The notes under the pieces were generated by a model. That model saw only the letters and a program-made list of their open reading frames with translations. It did not search any database and was not told the origin of the DNA. This document shows, piece by piece, positions 28,372 through 37,191 of a DNA stretch of 64,000 nt. This DNA comes from Nocardioides sp. L-11A (GTDB lineage: Bacteria; Actinomycetota; Actinomycetes; Propionibacteriales; Nocardioidaceae), in assembly GCA_029961745.1 (NCBI GenBank), contig CP124680.1, forward strand, positions 5,146,001 to 5,210,000. Reading direction: 5' to 3'. Position 1 is the stretch's first letter. Each line of letters starts with the position of its first letter. A program made the position numbers and the translations under genes.

Positions 28372-29970
28372 ATGACACCCACCACGATGCCCGCACTGCT
28401 GGAGCAGGCAGCCGCGGAGCACCGCGACCACCCGGCCATCGTCGACGGCGACACCATCATCACCTACGCCGGTCTGCGGGACCTGGTCGTGGCGGCGGCC
28501 CGTGGCTACCGGGCCCTCGGCGTCGAGCCGGGCGACCGGGTCGCGATCTGGGCGCCCAACCGCGCCGAGTACCTCCTCGCGCTGCTCGGCGCCCAGCAGC
28601 TCGGGGCGTCGGTGGTCCCCCTCAACACCCGCTACCGCGGGCACGAGGCCCGGGTCGTCCTGGAGCGCTCGCGGGCGGTCGCGCTGGTCGTGTGCGACGG
28701 CTTCCTCGGCACCGACTACTCCGTGCTGCTGGCCGAGTCGGCGAGCGACGACGGAGGGTCCGGCGATCCACATCCGGTCGTGGCCGGCCTGCCGCACCTG
28801 CGCGCGATCGTCGACATGAACGCCGCCGGGCGGCCCGGCACCGTGGCGTGGGCCGACTTCCTGGCCGCCGGCGAGCGGGTCCCCCCGGCCGAGATCGAGC
28901 GGCTGGCCGCCGAGGTCACCCCCGACACCGTCGCCGACATCCTCTTCACCTCGGGCACGACCGGCCTGCCCAAGGGCGTGATGAGCGCGCACCGCCAGAC
29001 GATCGGCACGGCCGAGGTCTGGGCGCGCGGCGCGAGCCTCGGCGAGCGCGACCGCTACGCGATCGTGAACCCGTTCTTCCACTCCTTCGGCTACAAGGCC
29101 GGCGCGATCGCGTGCCTGACCGCGGGAGCGACCATCCACCCGGTCCTCACCTTCGACCCCGACGCGCTCCTGCAGCTCATCCAGGACGCCGGGATCACCG
29201 TGCTCCCCGGCGCCCCGACGATCTTCATCACCCTGATCAACCACCCTCGGCGCGCCGAGTTCGACCTGTCCTCCCTGCGCTTCTCCATCGCCGGCGCGGC
29301 CAGCGTCCCCGAGACGCTCTTCGAGCAGATGCAGGAGGTGCTCGGCTTCGACGAGGTCGCCCAGGCCTACGGCCTCACCGAGTGCGTCGTGGCCACGCGG
29401 TCCCGGGCCGGCGAGGATCCGCGCCACATCGCCGAGACCACGGGACCCGGGGTCGACGGCATCGAGGTCCGTGTCGTCGACGAGGCCGGCGCCGACGTGT
29501 CGACGGGCACCGACGGCGAGATCTGGCTGCGCGGCGCCAACGTGATGCTCGGCTACTTCGAGGACCCCGAGGCCACGGCTGCGGCGATCGACCCCGACGG
29601 CTGGCTGCACACCGGCGACGTCGGCCGGCTCGACGAGCACGGGTGCCTGAAGATCACCGACCGGATCAAGGACATGTTCATCGTCGGCGGCTTCAACGTC
29701 TACCCGGCCGAGGTCGAGAACACCCTGGCCGCGCATCCAGCGGTGATGGAGAGTGCCGTCATCGGCGTACCCGACGAGCGGATGGGGGCGGTCGGACGCG
29801 CGTACGTCGTCCTGCGGCCCGGTGCCGACGCCGACGCGGAGGACCTCGTCGCGTGGGCCCGCGAGCGGCTCGCCAACTTCAAGGCGCCGCGCGACGTGGT
29901 CTTCGTGTCCGAGCTGCCGCGCAACGCCAGCGGGAAGGTGCTCAAGACCGACCTGCGGTCCGACGCCTGA
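28372..29970 (+). CDS. Acyl-CoA ligase, FadD3-like
   Basis: A 532-aa AMP-forming ligase. P-loop LFTSGTTGLPKGVMSAHRQ, then NPFFHSFGYKAGAIACLTAG, FDLSSLRFSIAGAASVP and KDMFIVGGFNVYPAEVE closely follow FadD3, the ligase for the steroid-derived acid HIP; the final NASGKVLKTDLR holds the catalytic Lys. The ATG at 28372 has GGAAGG 8 bases upstream. It would activate an alicyclic or long-chain acid. First gene of a three-gene unit (ligase, thioesterase, SDR) behind a KstR2-type box. Confidence 0.88.
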   Translation: MTPTTMPALLEQAAAEHRDHPAIVDGDTIITYAGLRDLVVAAARGYRALGVEPGDRVAIWAPNRAEYLLALLGAQQLGASVVPLNTRYRGHEARVVLERSRAVALVVCDGFLGTDYSVLLAESASDDGGSGDPHPVVAGLPHLRAIVDMNAAGRPGTVAWADFLAAGERVPPAEIERLAAEVTPDTVADILFTSGTTGLPKGVMSAHRQTIGTAEVWARGASLGERDRYAIVNPFFHSFGYKAGAIACLTAGATIHPVLTFDPDALLQLIQDAGITVLPGAPTIFITLINHPRRAEFDLSSLRFSIAGAASVPETLFEQMQEVLGFDEVAQAYGLTECVVATRSRAGEDPRHIAETTGPGVDGIEVRVVDEAGADVSTGTDGEIWLRGANVMLGYFEDPEATAAAIDPDGWLHTGDVGRLDEHGCLKITDRIKDMFIVGGFNVYPAEVENTLAAHPAVMESAVIGVPDERMGAVGRAYVVLRPGADADAEDLVAWARERLANFKAPRDVVFVSELPRNASGKVLKTDLRSDA

Positions 29971-29996
29971 CCCGCGGCCGCGCCCCTCGGCCGCGA

Positions 29997-30014
29997 ACCA
30001 AGCAAATGCTAGGT
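29997..30014. promoter_or_regulatory. Weak copy of the island palindrome
   Basis: ACCAAGCA-AA-TGCTAGGT has one mismatch between arms. It lies between the ligase stop and the thioesterase GTG and resembles the operator at 59804. It may be an internal operator or a relic. Confidence 0.35.
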
Positions 30015-30022
30015 TGTCTGAC

Positions 30023-30502
30023 GTGGAGAGTGCGGCGGCCGGCGTGGACGCGGGCAGTGGCCCGGCCCTGCACGCGACCACCTTCCGGCTGGGCTACGCC
30101 GACACCGACCCGGCCGGGATCCTCTACTACGCGGCCTGGTTCCCGTGGATGGAGCGGATGCAGAGCGAGTGGTTCTGGAGCAACGGCCTGCGCCAGGACG
30201 AGCTGAAGCGGCGACACGGCTTCTGGACCGTCACCGCGCACACGGCGTGCGACTACGTCGCGGCCGTCGGCCTGTTCGACGAGATCCGGCTCGAGCTGCG
30301 GCTCGGCGCCGTGGGACGGCGCTCGTTCGAGATGCTGCACCGGATGGTGCGCACCGCCGACGAGGGCGTGGTCGCGCGGGCGCGGATCCGGATCGTCACC
30401 GTCTCTCCCGAGCTCGGCTCGGTCGAGCTGCCCGCCCTGCTGCGCCACCACCTGGACGCCTGGTCCCGCGGCGTCCGGCTCACTCCGGAGGTCCACCCAT
30501 GA
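30023..30502 (+). CDS. 4HBT-type hotdog acyl-CoA thioesterase
   Basis: A 159-aa single-hotdog protein with the signature YADTDPAGILYYAAWFPWME near residues 22-41, where Asp is the usual catalytic residue. It would hydrolyse an acyl-CoA, perhaps to recover CoA from a dead-end ester. The GTG at 30023 is chosen because the family begins shortly before the hotdog strand; the frame extends upstream only as a shadow of the ligase gene. The stop overlaps the SDR start (ATGA). Confidence 0.8.
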   Translation: MESAAAGVDAGSGPALHATTFRLGYADTDPAGILYYAAWFPWMERMQSEWFWSNGLRQDELKRRHGFWTVTAHTACDYVAAVGLFDEIRLELRLGAVGRRSFEMLHRMVRTADEGVVARARIRIVTVSPELGSVELPALLRHHLDAWSRGVRLTPEVHP

Positions 30503-31254
30503 CCCGCTCCGCCGACTACGGCCTCACTCTCGTCACCGGCGCGAGCGGCGGCATCGGACAGGCGGTCGCCCGCCGGCTGGCCGATGACGGCGCGGCGCTC
30601 CTGCTGCTGCATCGGCGTACCGCGCCGGACGCCCTGGTCACCGAGCTCGGCGACCGGGTGTGCGCCAGCGCCGCGTGCGACCTCACGGACCCCGACGCCA
30701 CCGCGACCCTGGTCGGGTCGCTGGTGGCCGAGCACGGCGACCTGCGCACGGTCGTCCACACGGCCGGGCCGCACGTGCCGATGGTCCACCTCTCGCGGGT
30801 CACGCCCCGGCAGTTCGCCGAGCAGGTCGACCAGGACGTCGTCGCCTTCTTCAACCTCGCCCACGCCGTCCTCCCCTCGCTGCGGCGGGCGCAGGGCTCC
30901 CTGACCGTCGTCACGACGGCCGCGACCCGGCGCTATCCGGTGCGCGACGGCCTCTCCGCCGGTCCGAAGGGAGCCGTCGAGGCCCTGGCCCGCGGGCTGG
31001 CGGCCGAGGAGGGCCGGTTCGGCGTCCGGGTCAACTGCGTCGGCCCCGGCATGCTGACCGATGGGATGGCCGAGCGGCTGATCGGCTCCGGGGACCTCGA
31101 CGAGCATGCGCTCGACGTCGCCCGCGGCAACATCCCACTGCGCCGCTTCGGCACCGCGGTCGACATCGCCGAGGCGGTCGGCTTCCTCGCCAGCGACCGC
31201 GCGGGGTTCGTCTCGGGTCAGAAGCTGGACGTCGACGGCGGCTACGGGGTGTGA
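30499..31254 (+). CDS. SDR-family protein lacking the catalytic Tyr
   Basis: A 251-aa short-chain dehydrogenase fold with cofactor motif TGASGGIG and C-terminal GQKLDVDGGYG. The normal YxxxK catalytic pair reads SAGPK, with Ser at the Tyr position; Lys is kept. The nearest Tyr is in RRYPVRDG, ten residues earlier. It may use another residue, or act without oxidoreduction. The start overlaps the thioesterase stop. Confidence 0.82.
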   Translation: MTRSADYGLTLVTGASGGIGQAVARRLADDGAALLLLHRRTAPDALVTELGDRVCASAACDLTDPDATATLVGSLVAEHGDLRTVVHTAGPHVPMVHLSRVTPRQFAEQVDQDVVAFFNLAHAVLPSLRRAQGSLTVVTTAATRRYPVRDGLSAGPKGAVEALARGLAAEEGRFGVRVNCVGPGMLTDGMAERLIGSGDLDEHALDVARGNIPLRRFGTAVDIAEAVGFLASDRAGFVSGQKLDVDGGYGV

Positions 31255-31270
31255 GCCGGGTCTGCGTGCG

Positions 31271-31329
31271 GCGCAACGACCGAATTCGTCGCCCGGACCG
31301 CCTCGGCGGAGCGAATTCGGTCGTTGCGC
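31271..31329. terminator. Bidirectional terminator-like 18-bp inverted repeat
   Basis: GCGCAACGACCGAATTCG (31271-31288) and CGAATTCGGTCGTTGCGC (31312-31329) are perfect arms around a 23-base spacer, between the convergent SDR and monooxygenase genes. No T-run. Confidence 0.6.
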
Positions 31330-31342
31330 GGCCGACCGGGCC

Positions 31343-33016
31343 TCAGCAGACCGCCGGCGCCGCCTCGCGCGCCGTGCGCAGCTCGAAGCTGGGATAGCCG
31401 CCCTCGATCTCCTCCTGGAGCCGCCGGCGGTAGCGCGGCGCGCCCCCGAGGTAGACCATGACACGCGGCTTGTCGTCGCGGTCGAGGTTGATGTTGTGTC
31501 CGTTGAACCAGGACTTCGAATGGGCCAGCAGGAGCAGGCTGTTGATCTCCCGCACGTGCTCGACCCAGGCGATCTCCGCCTCCCGCCGCCCCTCGAAGCG
31601 CACGACGTCGTTCGCCTCGATGTGGCGCGCGGTCTCGGTCATCCAGTTGACGACGTCCTCGATGCCGCGGGGGAAGTTGGCCGTCGCGGAGCCGGACTGC
31701 GGGCCGACCAGCATGAAGAGGTTGGGGAAGTTCGTGACCTGGATCCCGACGCAGGTCTCCGGGCCGTCCTGCCACTGGTCCTTGAGCCGCACGCCGTCGA
31801 CGCCGCGGAAGTCGATCCGGTCGAACGGTCCGGTCACGGCGTCGAAGCCGGTCGCGTAGACGATGACGTCCAGCTCGAGGTCGCGCACGCCACCGTCGGC
31901 GAGGTCGAGCCTGATCCCGGTCTCGGTCACCTCGCGGATCGGGTGGGCCATCAGGTCGACCAGCTCGACGTTGTCCTGGTTGAAGACCTCATAGAAGCCG
32001 GACTCTCCCGCGACCCGCTTGTTGCCGAAGCCGTGGTCCTTCGGGATGAGCAGCTCGGCGACCTCGGGGTCCTCGACGCGCTGGCGGATCCGGTCGGCGA
32101 CGAACTCCGAGAGCTCGCGATTGGGCCCCGCCTCCATCATCGTGTCGCGGTAGTTGCCCATGTAGAGCGCCGCCCCGTGCCCGTTGTCGTAGAGGTCGTT
32201 CCAGTGCCGCAGCCGCTCCTCGCGGGTGACGTCGGTCGAGAGCGTGCGGTCGGGACGGTGCACGAAGCCGGCCGGGGTCTCCCGGCACCAGGCGAAGATC
32301 TCGTCGTACGACGCGCGGAGGCGAGCCATCTCCTCCGGCGAGATCGGCTCGTTGCCGAGCGGTGCGCACCAGTTGGCGTCGCGCTGCAGGACCGTCAGCT
32401 GCTCGACCTTGTCCGCGATGTCGGTGATCACCTGCACACCACTGGCGCCGGTGCCGATCACGGCCACCCGCTTGCCGGTGACGTCGAGGTCCTCGGGCCA
32501 GTCGAAGGTGTGGGTCTCCACGCCGCCGAAGGTGCCGAGCCCGGCGACCCGCGGATAGGTCGGCACCGAGAGCAGGCCCATCGCGCAGAGCACGAAGCGG
32601 GCCCGTACCTGCTCGCCGCCGGCCATCGTCACCAGCCAGTGCAGGCCGTCCTCGATCCACTCCGCGCGCTCGACCCGGGTGTTGAGGCTGATGTGGGGGT
32701 GGAGGTCGAACCGGTCCGCGACGTGCTCGAGGTAGGACAGCGTCTCGGGCTGGGCCGCGAAGCGCTCCTTCCAGTCCCACTCGTCGAGGAGCTCCTGGGA
32801 GAAGGAGTACTGGTAGGTGTACGACTCCGAGTCGAACCGGCATCCGGGGTAGCGATTGTTGTACCAGGTCCCGCCGAGACCGGCGTTCGCGTCGACGACC
32901 CGCACCGACACCCCGAGCTCGAGCAGCTGGTGCAGCTGGTAGAGCCCGCAGACGCCGGCGCCGATGATCAGGTAGTCGAGACCAGGCGTCGGCTGCCGGT
33001 CGGTCTGGATGGTCAT
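31343..33016 (-). CDS. Baeyer-Villiger-type flavin monooxygenase
   Basis: A 557-aa FAD/NADPH monooxygenase. GAGVCG (19-24) binds FAD, GTGASG (188-193) binds NADPH, and the BVMO fingerprint FxGxxxHxxxWP is exact (F163, G165, H169, W173, P174). Such enzymes convert a cyclic or steroid ketone to a lactone or ester. The ATG at 33016 has a GGAGAA site. It is transcribed alone, with a KstR2-type palindrome 20 bases upstream that would overlap the promoter. The lactone would feed the island's hydrolases and ligases (inference). Confidence 0.9.
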   Translation of the reverse strand: MTIQTDRQPTPGLDYLIIGAGVCGLYQLHQLLELGVSVRVVDANAGLGGTWYNNRYPGCRFDSESYTYQYSFSQELLDEWDWKERFAAQPETLSYLEHVADRFDLHPHISLNTRVERAEWIEDGLHWLVTMAGGEQVRARFVLCAMGLLSVPTYPRVAGLGTFGGVETHTFDWPEDLDVTGKRVAVIGTGASGVQVITDIADKVEQLTVLQRDANWCAPLGNEPISPEEMARLRASYDEIFAWCRETPAGFVHRPDRTLSTDVTREERLRHWNDLYDNGHGAALYMGNYRDTMMEAGPNRELSEFVADRIRQRVEDPEVAELLIPKDHGFGNKRVAGESGFYEVFNQDNVELVDLMAHPIREVTETGIRLDLADGGVRDLELDVIVYATGFDAVTGPFDRIDFRGVDGVRLKDQWQDGPETCVGIQVTNFPNLFMLVGPQSGSATANFPRGIEDVVNWMTETARHIEANDVVRFEGRREAEIAWVEHVREINSLLLLAHSKSWFNGHNINLDRDDKPRVMVYLGGAPRYRRRLQEEIEGGYPSFELRTAREAAPAVC

Positions 33017-33035
33017 GGTCGGTTCTCCTTATAGA

Positions 33036-33049
33036 ATCAAGCGCTTGCT
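33036..33049. promoter_or_regulatory. Island operator upstream of the monooxygenase
   Basis: ATCAAGCGCTTGCT fits AnCAAGnnCTTGnT exactly. It lies 20 bases before the start codon, where a bound repressor would block the promoter. Confidence 0.7.
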
Positions 33050-33120
33050 GCACATTACACGAAGGGCCGGCCACCGGCGAACGCCGCGGATGGCGCGCGA
33101 TCGCCGTCCGGCTCAGGCGT

Positions 33121-33726
33121 TCACGGCTGACCGGGTCGCAGCACGACGAAGAGGGCCTCGGCCTCGGCACACAGGGCGCCGTCGTCGCGGATCTCCCCGC
33201 GGACGTACTGCTTGCGACCCTCCCGGCGGTCCCGCCAGACCCGGACGTCGAGATCGCGGTCGAGCCGGACCACCGCGCGGAAGTCGACGTGGAGGTACGC
33301 CGTGCGGGCCGGCGCGCGCCCTTCCCCGTTGATCACCCGACCGAAGAGCTCGTCGAACAGGAGCGGGACGGCTCCCCCGTGCGCGGCACCGTTGCCGCCG
33401 AGGAAGTAGCCCCCGAACCGCGTGACGCCACGCAGCTCCGCGTCGTCCTCCGCCGTCACCCGGTAAGCCGGCGTCATCGACTGCCCGTGGGCGGCGGCTC
33501 CGGGGCATCGCCCGAAGAGCCGCTCGTCCTCGACCCCGGCAGCCCGGTCGGCGAGGCGCGCCACCCAGTCCCGCAGGGCCACGGTCAGCTCGTCGGCCAT
33601 CGGGGCGTCGGGCACCGCAGCGGCCAAGGCGTCGAGGAACTCCCGGGTCGTCCCGACCAGCGTCTCGTAGGCGACGTCGCCCACGACCGTCGCCGCACAC
33701 CCGCCCGGGGCCAGGGACTCCTTCAT
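33121..33726 (-). CDS. PaaI-like hotdog thioesterase
   Basis: A 201-aa hotdog-fold protein. GGYFLGGNGAAHGGAVPLLF is the PaaI/4HBT-2 core, with HGG positioning the active-site helix. The ATG at 33726 has GGAGGAAGG upstream; the longer frame runs through the divergent promoter and is rejected. It diverges from an SDR gene across the best copy of the island palindrome. Confidence 0.78.
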   Translation of the reverse strand: MKESLAPGGCAATVVGDVAYETLVGTTREFLDALAAAVPDAPMADELTVALRDWVARLADRAAGVEDERLFGRCPGAAAHGQSMTPAYRVTAEDDAELRGVTRFGGYFLGGNGAAHGGAVPLLFDELFGRVINGEGRAPARTAYLHVDFRAVVRLDRDLDVRVWRDRREGRKQYVRGEIRDDGALCAEAEALFVVLRPGQP

Positions 33727-33778
33727 GCCGCCACCTTCCTCCGCACCTCTTCCGTCGTCGGTCGACGTCCAGTAATGT

Positions 33779-33796
33779 ATCAAGCACTTGCTTGAT
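33779..33796. promoter_or_regulatory. Best copy of the island operator
   Basis: ATCAAGCA-CT-TGCTTGAT is a perfect 8-bp-arm palindrome and also contains the KstR2 core ATCAAGCACTTGCT. It sits in the divergent thioesterase/SDR promoter. Confidence 0.75.
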
Positions 33797-33822
33797 TTTC
33801 TAGAGGTGTACAGGAGGAACCG

Positions 33823-34590
33823 ATGGACCTGCAGCTGCACGGACGGGTGGCCCTGGTGACCGGAGCCAGCGCCGGGATCGGGCGTGCCACCGCCCTCGCC
33901 CTCGCGGCGGAGGGGGCGGACGTCGTCCTCGTCGCCCGTCGGCGCGGCCTCCTCGACGAGCTCGCCGCCGAGGTGACCGAGCTGGCCGGCGACGCGGGCG
34001 GGGCCGCGTCCCCCCTCGTGATCGAGGCCGACCTCACCGACCCGCAGGCAGCCACCCGGATCGCCGACACGGTCGCCCGCGAGCGCGGCGGACTGGACGT
34101 CCTGGCCAATGTCGCCGGTGCGGCCGAGCAGCCGGGCGACGTCCTCACCGAGGAGCTGTGGCACCGGCAGTTCGAGCTCAACTTCCACTCCAAGCGGCGC
34201 CTCACCGACGCCGTCCTGCCGATGCTGCGGTCCAGCGTCAGTGGCCGGGTGGTCAACTTCGTCGGACTGCTGGAGCCGAGCGTCGTGTCGGCCGCGCAGG
34301 CGGCGGTCGCCGCGTGCATCCTCTGGTCGAAGGCCCTGTCCCGCTCCGTCGCCCCCGACGGCGTCACCGTCAACTGCATCGCCCCCGGCCGGATCGAGAG
34401 CGAGCAGGTCCGGCGCAGCTACCCGACCGAGGAGTCACGCGCCGCGCTGATCCGCAGCCGGATCCCCGCGGGCCGCTTCGGCACCCCCGAGGAGGCCGCC
34501 GCCCTCGTCGCCTTCCTCGCCTCCGGGCCGGCGTCGTACATCACCGGCGACCTGTTCAGCGTCGACGGCGGCATGCACTGGTCGATCTAG
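33823..34590 (+). CDS. SDR-family protein with degenerate active site
   Basis: A 255-aa SDR fold with an intact cofactor loop TGASAGIGRAT and C-terminal TGDLFSVDGGMHW. The catalytic YxxxK reads VSAAQ, so both Tyr and Lys are gone, and the usual catalytic Ser region reads NFVGLLEPS. It probably is not a classical oxidoreductase. The ATG has an excellent AGGAGG site. Transcribed alone behind the best operator copy, which argues that the gene is functional. Confidence 0.82.
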   Translation: MDLQLHGRVALVTGASAGIGRATALALAAEGADVVLVARRRGLLDELAAEVTELAGDAGGAASPLVIEADLTDPQAATRIADTVARERGGLDVLANVAGAAEQPGDVLTEELWHRQFELNFHSKRRLTDAVLPMLRSSVSGRVVNFVGLLEPSVVSAAQAAVAACILWSKALSRSVAPDGVTVNCIAPGRIESEQVRRSYPTEESRAALIRSRIPAGRFGTPEEAAALVAFLASGPASYITGDLFSVDGGMHWSI

Positions 34591-34602
34591 CGCCGCCAGG
34601 CC

Positions 34603-34647
34603 ATCGCTGCCGATCGGATCAGCCTGGTTGATCCGATCGGCAGCGAT
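34603..34647. terminator. Bidirectional terminator-like 19-bp inverted repeat
   Basis: ATCGCTGCCGATCGGATCA (34603-34621) and its perfect complement at 34629-34647 enclose a 7-base loop between convergent genes. No T-run, but the stem is long and perfect. Confidence 0.65.
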
Positions 34648-34656
34648 AGGCCGTCC

Positions 34657-35541
34657 TCAGAGACCGACGATCTCGGCGTAGCGCCGCATGTCCTTCTCGT
34701 AGTTCGCGTCCCCGATCCGCGGGGACACCACGACCTCGTCGATGCCGAGGCGGAAGGCCTCCTCGATGTAGGCGCGGTCGTCCTCCCAGTCCTTCTCGGT
34801 GGCGCCCTTGCTGCGGCGACCGACCTTCAGGGAGAGCTCGGACATGTCCCGGCCGGCGGCCTCCATCAGGACGCTGAGCTTCTCGGTGAAGACCTTGATG
34901 TCCTCGTGGGTGCGGCTGTAGCCGGCCCAGCCGTCGCCGTACTTCACGATCCGCTCGAGGGTGGCGCGGCTGTTGCCGCCGACGATGACGGGCAGTCGCT
35001 TCTGGGCCGGCTTGGGGAAGCAGTAGAGCGGCTCGAACTCGACGAACTCGCCGGAGAAGGTGGTCTCCTCGGCTTCGTCCCACAGGGCGCGCATGGCGGC
35101 GAGGTACTCGTTCATCCGCTCGCCACGGCGCTCGAAGGGGACATCGAGCGCGGCGTACTCTTCCTCGGACCAGCCGACGCCCACCCCGAACTGGAACCGG
35201 CCGCCGCTGAGCTGGTCGATGCTGGCGACCTGGCGGGCGGTGATGATCGGGTTGCGCTGGGGTACGACGAACACATAGGTGCCGATGCGCAGGGTGGTCG
35301 TGGCAGCGGCGATGGCGCCGGCGAGCACGAGGGGGTCGTGGACGCCCAGCATCCGGTGCACCTCCTGGGCGCCGCCGGACTCGTAGGGGTACTGCGAGCT
35401 GTAGCTCGGGAAGAAGACGACGTGCTCGGGCAGCCACACGGAGTTGTAGCCGATCTCCTCGATCAGCTGCGCGGCGTCCATCGACCAGCGCCCGTCGCGC
35501 GGCCCGGACCCGGGGAAGAGCTCACTGATGCCCAGCTTCAC
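34657..35541 (-). CDS. LLM-class F420-dependent oxidoreductase
   Basis: A 294-aa luciferase-like TIM barrel. GYNSVWLPEHVVFFPSYSSQ and FQFGVGVGWSEEEYAALDVP are typical of the F420-binding LLM group; flavin use cannot be excluded. The GTG at 35541 overlaps the upstream ligase stop (GTGA). It is the last gene of the acyl-CoA dehydrogenase unit starting at 41346. A paralogue lies at 56821-57714. Confidence 0.85.
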   Translation of the reverse strand: MKLGISELFPGSGPRDGRWSMDAAQLIEEIGYNSVWLPEHVVFFPSYSSQYPYESGGAQEVHRMLGVHDPLVLAGAIAAATTTLRIGTYVFVVPQRNPIITARQVASIDQLSGGRFQFGVGVGWSEEEYAALDVPFERRGERMNEYLAAMRALWDEAEETTFSGEFVEFEPLYCFPKPAQKRLPVIVGGNSRATLERIVKYGDGWAGYSRTHEDIKVFTEKLSVLMEAAGRDMSELSLKVGRRSKGATEKDWEDDRAYIEEAFRLGIDEVVVSPRIGDANYEKDMRRYAEIVGL

Positions 35542-37124
35542 GGCTGGCCTCCTGTCGTGTCGGTCGAGTCGGCCGGCGCGGTCGTGCCGGCCAGCTGCTC
35601 CTTGAGGACGTGCTTCATGACCTTCATCCCCGAGTTGCGGGGCAGCTCGTCGAGGAGGAAGAGGTGGACCGGCTTCTTGTAACCGGCCAGCTGCGAGCGG
35701 GCGAACTCACGCACCTCGTCGACGGTCAGGCCGGACCCGGGCCGAAGGACGACGGCGGCGGAGACGGCCTCGCCCCAGCGCTCGTCCGGCAGCCCGAAGA
35801 CGGCGGCCTCGGTGACGTCGTCCATCAGCATGAGAACGCGCTCGACCTCGGCGGGGTACACATTGGCGCCACCGCTGATGATCAGCTCCTGCGCCCGGCC
35901 GGTGAGGTAGTAGTAGCCGGCCTCGTCGCGGTAGCCGAGATCGCCGGTGAAGTAGGAGCCGTCGCGCAGCGCGGCCGCGGTCTTCTCCGGCTGGTTGTGG
36001 TAGCCGGAGAACATGGTGTCGGCCTCGATCACCAGCTCGCCGACCTCGCCGGCGGGCAGCGGGTTCCCGTCGGCGTCGACGACCCGCATCGAGGAGGTCG
36101 GCAGCGGCCGGCCCACGGTCTCGAAGATGCTGTCGGCGCCGCCGAGGCCTCGCCAGTCGGACCGGTTGGTGATGGTGATCGGCCCGACCACCTCGGTCAT
36201 GCCGTAGGTCTCCACCAGGCGGTCGTCGATGAGGCCGACCAGGTCGGACGCGAGCTCGGGCGGCAGCGGGCCGCCGGAGTGCAGGACCGACTGCAGGGTG
36301 TCGAGGGCGGCCGGGTGGAGGCGCAGTGCCTCCATCAGGCCGGGGATGAGCGGGGTCAGGCCGAGCGTGAAGGTCGCCTTGTTCTCGACCATGTGCCGGC
36401 CCCACTCGTCGGGAGTGGCGCCGGCGATGAAGGCGACCGTGCCGCCGGTGTAGAAGTGCGGGAAGATCACGCCCCACAGCCCGGACACGAACGACCAGCC
36501 GCCCGGGAAGGCGGCGTGCCCCTGGAGCGGGAAGCGGTAGGCGTAGGGCACCAGCTTGATGCAGTTCACGACGGCGCGGTGACTGACCAGGACGCCCTTG
36601 GGGAAGCCGGTCGTGCCGCTGGTGTAGCCGACGAGGGCGATGTCCTCCGGCGTCGCGGGGTTCGGCGCCGGGGTGTTCGACGCCGCCGCGAGGACGTCGT
36701 CGAAGCACTCCGCGCCGGCCGGCGCGTCGCCGCCGATCGCGAACCAGGCGGCGAGCGCCTTCGTCGTGGTCAGCTCGGCGGCGACGCCCGCGGCGCCGTC
36801 GGTGTGCACCAGCGCCACGGCACCGGAGTCGGAGATGACGTAGTCGACCTCGGGCGCGGTGAGCCGGTCGTTGACATGGACGGCGGTGTAGCCGCCCAGG
36901 GCCAGGCCGACGTAGACCTCGAGTGACTCGACCCGGTTGGCGCCGAGCATGGCCGCGACGAACGCGCCGGGCGCGACGCCGCGCTCGCGCAGGGCGTGCG
37001 CCAGCCGCCAGCCGCGGTCGATGACCTCGCCGAAGGTACGGCGCTCCGCGCCGACCGTGACCGCCACGTTGTCGTGGAAGCGCCGGCCGGCGTTGGCGAA
37101 CAGGGCTCCGAGGGTGTCGCTCAT
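35538..37124 (-). CDS. Acyl-CoA ligase (AMP-forming)
   Basis: A 528-aa adenylate-forming enzyme with P-loop GYTSGTTGFPKGV, ETYGMTEVVGP, and GDLGYRDEAGYYYLTGRAQE. The C-terminal catalytic-Lys loop reads LPRNSGMKVMKHVLK, with an extra Met in the usual GK. The ATG at 37124 (MSDTLGAL) matches the family's N-terminus; the frame continues upstream without a coding signal. Part of the 41346-34657 unit; activates an intermediate or the substrate. Confidence 0.87.
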   Translation of the reverse strand: MSDTLGALFANAGRRFHDNVAVTVGAERRTFGEVIDRGWRLAHALRERGVAPGAFVAAMLGANRVESLEVYVGLALGGYTAVHVNDRLTAPEVDYVISDSGAVALVHTDGAAGVAAELTTTKALAAWFAIGGDAPAGAECFDDVLAAASNTPAPNPATPEDIALVGYTSGTTGFPKGVLVSHRAVVNCIKLVPYAYRFPLQGHAAFPGGWSFVSGLWGVIFPHFYTGGTVAFIAGATPDEWGRHMVENKATFTLGLTPLIPGLMEALRLHPAALDTLQSVLHSGGPLPPELASDLVGLIDDRLVETYGMTEVVGPITITNRSDWRGLGGADSIFETVGRPLPTSSMRVVDADGNPLPAGEVGELVIEADTMFSGYHNQPEKTAAALRDGSYFTGDLGYRDEAGYYYLTGRAQELIISGGANVYPAEVERVLMLMDDVTEAAVFGLPDERWGEAVSAAVVLRPGSGLTVDEVREFARSQLAGYKKPVHLFLLDELPRNSGMKVMKHVLKEQLAGTTAPADSTDTTGGQP

Positions 37125-37191
37125 GCCGGGGTCCCCGGTCGATTCTTCGCGGAGGAGCGAAGCGGGGGAGCGGAGAATCGGGTGGGGTGGT

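Noticed and set aside
27364..30081. 905-aa leftward frame across the FadD3-like gene and tetR
   Set aside because: It crosses two recognised genes and their promoter; composition is that of a shadow.
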